Below the pieces are notes generated by a model, which was not told the origin of the DNA, searched no databases, and worked only from the letters and a program-made list of their open reading frames with translations. A program made the translations under genes and the position numbers. A stretch of 33,664 nucleotides of DNA from Syntrophaceae bacterium UBA4810 (GTDB lineage: Bacteria; Desulfobacterota; Syntrophia; Syntrophales; Smithellaceae): the NCBI GenBank assembly GCA_002402545.1, contig DHGA01000101.1:28068-61731 (forward strand), in the 5' to 3' direction. Positions 32,348 to 33,664 of this stretch are shown here, piece by piece (position 1 is the first letter of the stretch; each line of letters starts with the position of its first letter).

Positions 32348-32650
32348 ATGATCATTGTTACCGGAAATATCCTGGCCAAAACTGAAACGCTGGATGAATT
32401 GATTTCCCTTGGTTTGGAACACTCGCGGCGTTCGCGTTTTGAGCCGGGCTGCCTTGCTCATGCCCTTCATCGGGATTGTGAAAACCCGATGCGCCTGGTT
32501 TTTTTTGAAGAGTGGACAGATCATGCGGCGCTTGCGGAACACTTCAAGCTGCCCACATCACGTCTTTTTGCCAAGAAAGCTTTCGCGCTGGCTGCCGCGC
32601 CGCCAAAAATAGAAATATATGGAGCTGTCGCGGTTGATATAAAAAGGTGA
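32348..32650 (+). CDS. ABM-fold protein, quinol-monooxygenase (YgiN)-like
   Basis: The 100-residue protein shows the antibiotic-biosynthesis-monooxygenase plan: opening strand I-I-V-T-G-N-I, helix ending in S-R-R-S-R-F-E-P-G-C-L-A-H, strand M-R-L-V-F-F-E-E-W, helix D-H-A-A-L-A-E-H-F, and a last strand. E-x-W followed by a helix with A-L-x-x-H is the family signature. Such proteins oxidise quinols or other small aromatics without cofactor, or simply bind them. Its place 20 bases after menG suggests action on a menaquinone precursor or product. In an anaerobe the oxygen-dependent reaction may not be its job. Confidence 0.82.
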   Translation: MIIVTGNILAKTETLDELISLGLEHSRRSRFEPGCLAHALHRDCENPMRLVFFEEWTDHAALAEHFKLPTSRLFAKKAFALAAAPPKIEIYGAVAVDIKR

Positions 32651-32900
32651 ATAGCTTTTCGGAAAATTCGTGCTAGACGGATTTAAGGGGAAAATTATGC
32701 GGCGCGGCGGGCGCAAAAATCGCCTTCCTGCATCCTAAATCTACTTTTAGGGTGCCAGCGGAACTTTGTGAGAAAGAAGAATGACGTCTTTTTTTGAAAA
32801 GGTTAATCTTTTATTTTAGTAAGTTCACCTACTAACAAACGATTTTTAAAAAGTCTTAACATTGTTAATTATGATTTGAAAGGTGTAACAAAAAGATCAC
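32651..32900. other. Intergenic stretch; nothing recognisable
   Basis: No open frame with start and ribosome-binding site and no repeat that I can name. Both flanking genes end towards this stretch. Confidence 0.5.
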
Positions 32901-32901
32901 A

Positions 32902-32924
32902 GAGCGCCGACTGTATCGGCGCTC
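32902..32924 (-). terminator. Hairpin terminator for the minus-strand membrane protein gene
   Basis: GAGCGCCGA (32902-32910) and TCGGCGCTC (32916-32924) are perfect arms around CTGTA. Read on the minus strand, TGTGATC and then T5 follow the stem, so the T-run is seven bases away. It lies about 100 bases after the stop at 33027. No T-run exists on the plus-strand side. Confidence 0.55.
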
Positions 32925-33026
32925 CGGTGAATTGAATTCGTTATGCCATTTTGTGATTTCGTCACGATTAAAGTTTCAGTGTGTTTCTATAAAGTGCGAC
33001 ACGAACGCCTTTGAAAACCAACTATC

Positions 33027-33446
33027 CTATGATTTTGAGAAAAGTAATTTGACATCATCCTTGTACAAATACCATATGATTACTACATCAAGGGCGATAC
33101 CGACCACCACTAAGAGTAATGTACCCGATGTAGTCTGCGTCCCTGGCATTTTCAACGCGATTAAACTAAGCGGTATGTCAATAGCGCAGATGGCTATTGC
33201 GAGGGATCTTCCCCAGTCAACAAGAATCCACAGACCGTAACAGGCGGCCAATGAAAGCACGCCAATCGCCAATGAGACGATGCCCATTAGAGTTAACCAA
33301 CCATCGTCTGGAAGTCCTGACATGAATAACAGGGGAACGCTGGCAATTAAGGACAACAATCCTGCGGCAATTGCAAAATAAATAGCCACAAGGATGATAC
33401 CTAAAGGTTTGTTCTTTGTCGCGGTACTGTTGATTTGATTTGCCAT
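33027..33446 (-). CDS. Small four-helix membrane protein of unknown function
   Basis: The 139-residue product has four hydrophobic helices (about residues 16-42, 50-77, 82-100 and 108-127) and a short charged C-terminus K-D-D-V-K-L-L-F. The ATG at 33446 is preferred over an ATG at 33470 because AAAGGAGG lies just before it, inside the longer form. I recognise no named family; many small proteins with this layout are annotated only as membrane proteins. It is monocistronic and ends in a hairpin terminator. Confidence 0.75.
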   Translation of the reverse strand: MANQINSTATKNKPLGIILVAIYFAIAAGLLSLIASVPLLFMSGLPDDGWLTLMGIVSLAIGVLSLAACYGLWILVDWGRSLAIAICAIDIPLSLIALKMPGTQTTSGTLLLVVVGIALDVVIIWYLYKDDVKLLFSKS

Positions 33447-33617
33447 TTTTTTGTCCTCCTTTATACTCATATGGTTTTATTGGATGCATAACAATTAATA
33501 TACGTGGCAAGTTCTTTATGAAATTTGTTGAAAGCCTACTCCATTTGAAGCAAAATGTGAAACGAAAAATCACCATAAAATCAAGTATAATGAATACTAT
33601 TTGAAAGGGGGTATGCT

Positions 33618-33664
33618 CTGAAGAATCAGCGACAGCTATCTTACAGGAAGTATCTAATTCTGCA
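33618..33664 (+). CDS. Possible start of a gene at the window edge (CTG start), partial
   Basis: AAAGGGGG (33604-33611) is followed six bases later by CTG and then K-N-Q-R-Q-L-S-Y-R-K-Y-L-I-L to the end of the window. The frame has no ATG, GTG or TTG back to a stop at 33591. A basic start running into hydrophobic residues would fit a membrane or exported protein. Only 15 codons are visible, so this is weak. Confidence 0.25.
   Translation, partial: MKNQRQLSYRKYLIL

Noticed and set aside
32932..33240. Plus-strand open frame of 102 codons
   Set aside because: It overlaps the minus-strand four-helix protein, which has a good ribosome-binding site and a terminator.

Overview
The window comes from a bacterial chromosome. 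The gene style (Liv-type transporter paired with acyl-CoA synthetases, a 2-hydroxyacyl-CoA dehydratase/benzoyl-CoA reductase-family enzyme with its ATP-dependent activator, a CoA-transferase, a menaquinone operon and many outer-membrane-type lipoproteins) fits an anaerobic Gram-negative, most likely a deltaproteobacterium of the Syntrophus/Smithella kind. The taxon is an inference from gene content; no rRNA or tRNA gene was seen.

Layout. (1) 1-6529, plus strand: a LivM end, LivH, a small unknown membrane-anchored protein, LivK-like binding protein, LivG, LivF and a long-chain-type acyl-CoA synthetase, which together look like uptake and CoA activation of an organic acid rather than amino-acid uptake. 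(2) 6530-11160: a visibly AT-richer block of six lipoproteins. It holds the CsgG / DUF4810 / DUF799 set with an extra PEGA-like lipoprotein, a PDZ lipoprotein, and a minus-strand lipoprotein, with several palindromes between them. (3) 11505-16154: DapB on the minus strand with a near-consensus promoter that would make a leaderless mRNA, a WG-repeat lipoprotein, a tandem pair of RsbRD_N-like proteins on the plus strand, and a polytopic membrane protein. (4) 16263-25837, minus strand, read right to left: acyl-CoA ligase, two dehydratase/reductase subunits, their activase, then pyk, gap, pgk and tpiA, all closely spaced. (5) 26040-30537, plus strand, divergent from (4): amidase, a relic of a LivF gene, a strong terminator placed directly before a two-subunit CoA-transferase, and a short-chain dehydrogenase. 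(6) 30689-32650: MenA/UbiA-type prenyltransferase, MenG/UbiE methyltransferase and an ABM-fold quinol-monooxygenase-like protein. (7) A small four-helix membrane protein on the minus strand and the first codons of a possible further gene at the right edge.

How they may work together. Regions 4 and 5 contain the full parts list of a 2-hydroxyacyl-CoA route: CoA donation (ligase or CoA-transferase), oxidoreduction (SDR) and radical dehydration or ring reduction (activase plus two subunits). An amidase could release the acid. The substrate cannot be read from the sequence. Carbon would then meet the lower glycolytic/gluconeogenic genes encoded in the same direction. The most unusual items are the terminator-before-start arrangement at 27793-27845, the leaderless dapB promoter, the LivF relic, an attC-like hairpin at 10136-10180, and the dehydratase-glycolysis gene string.
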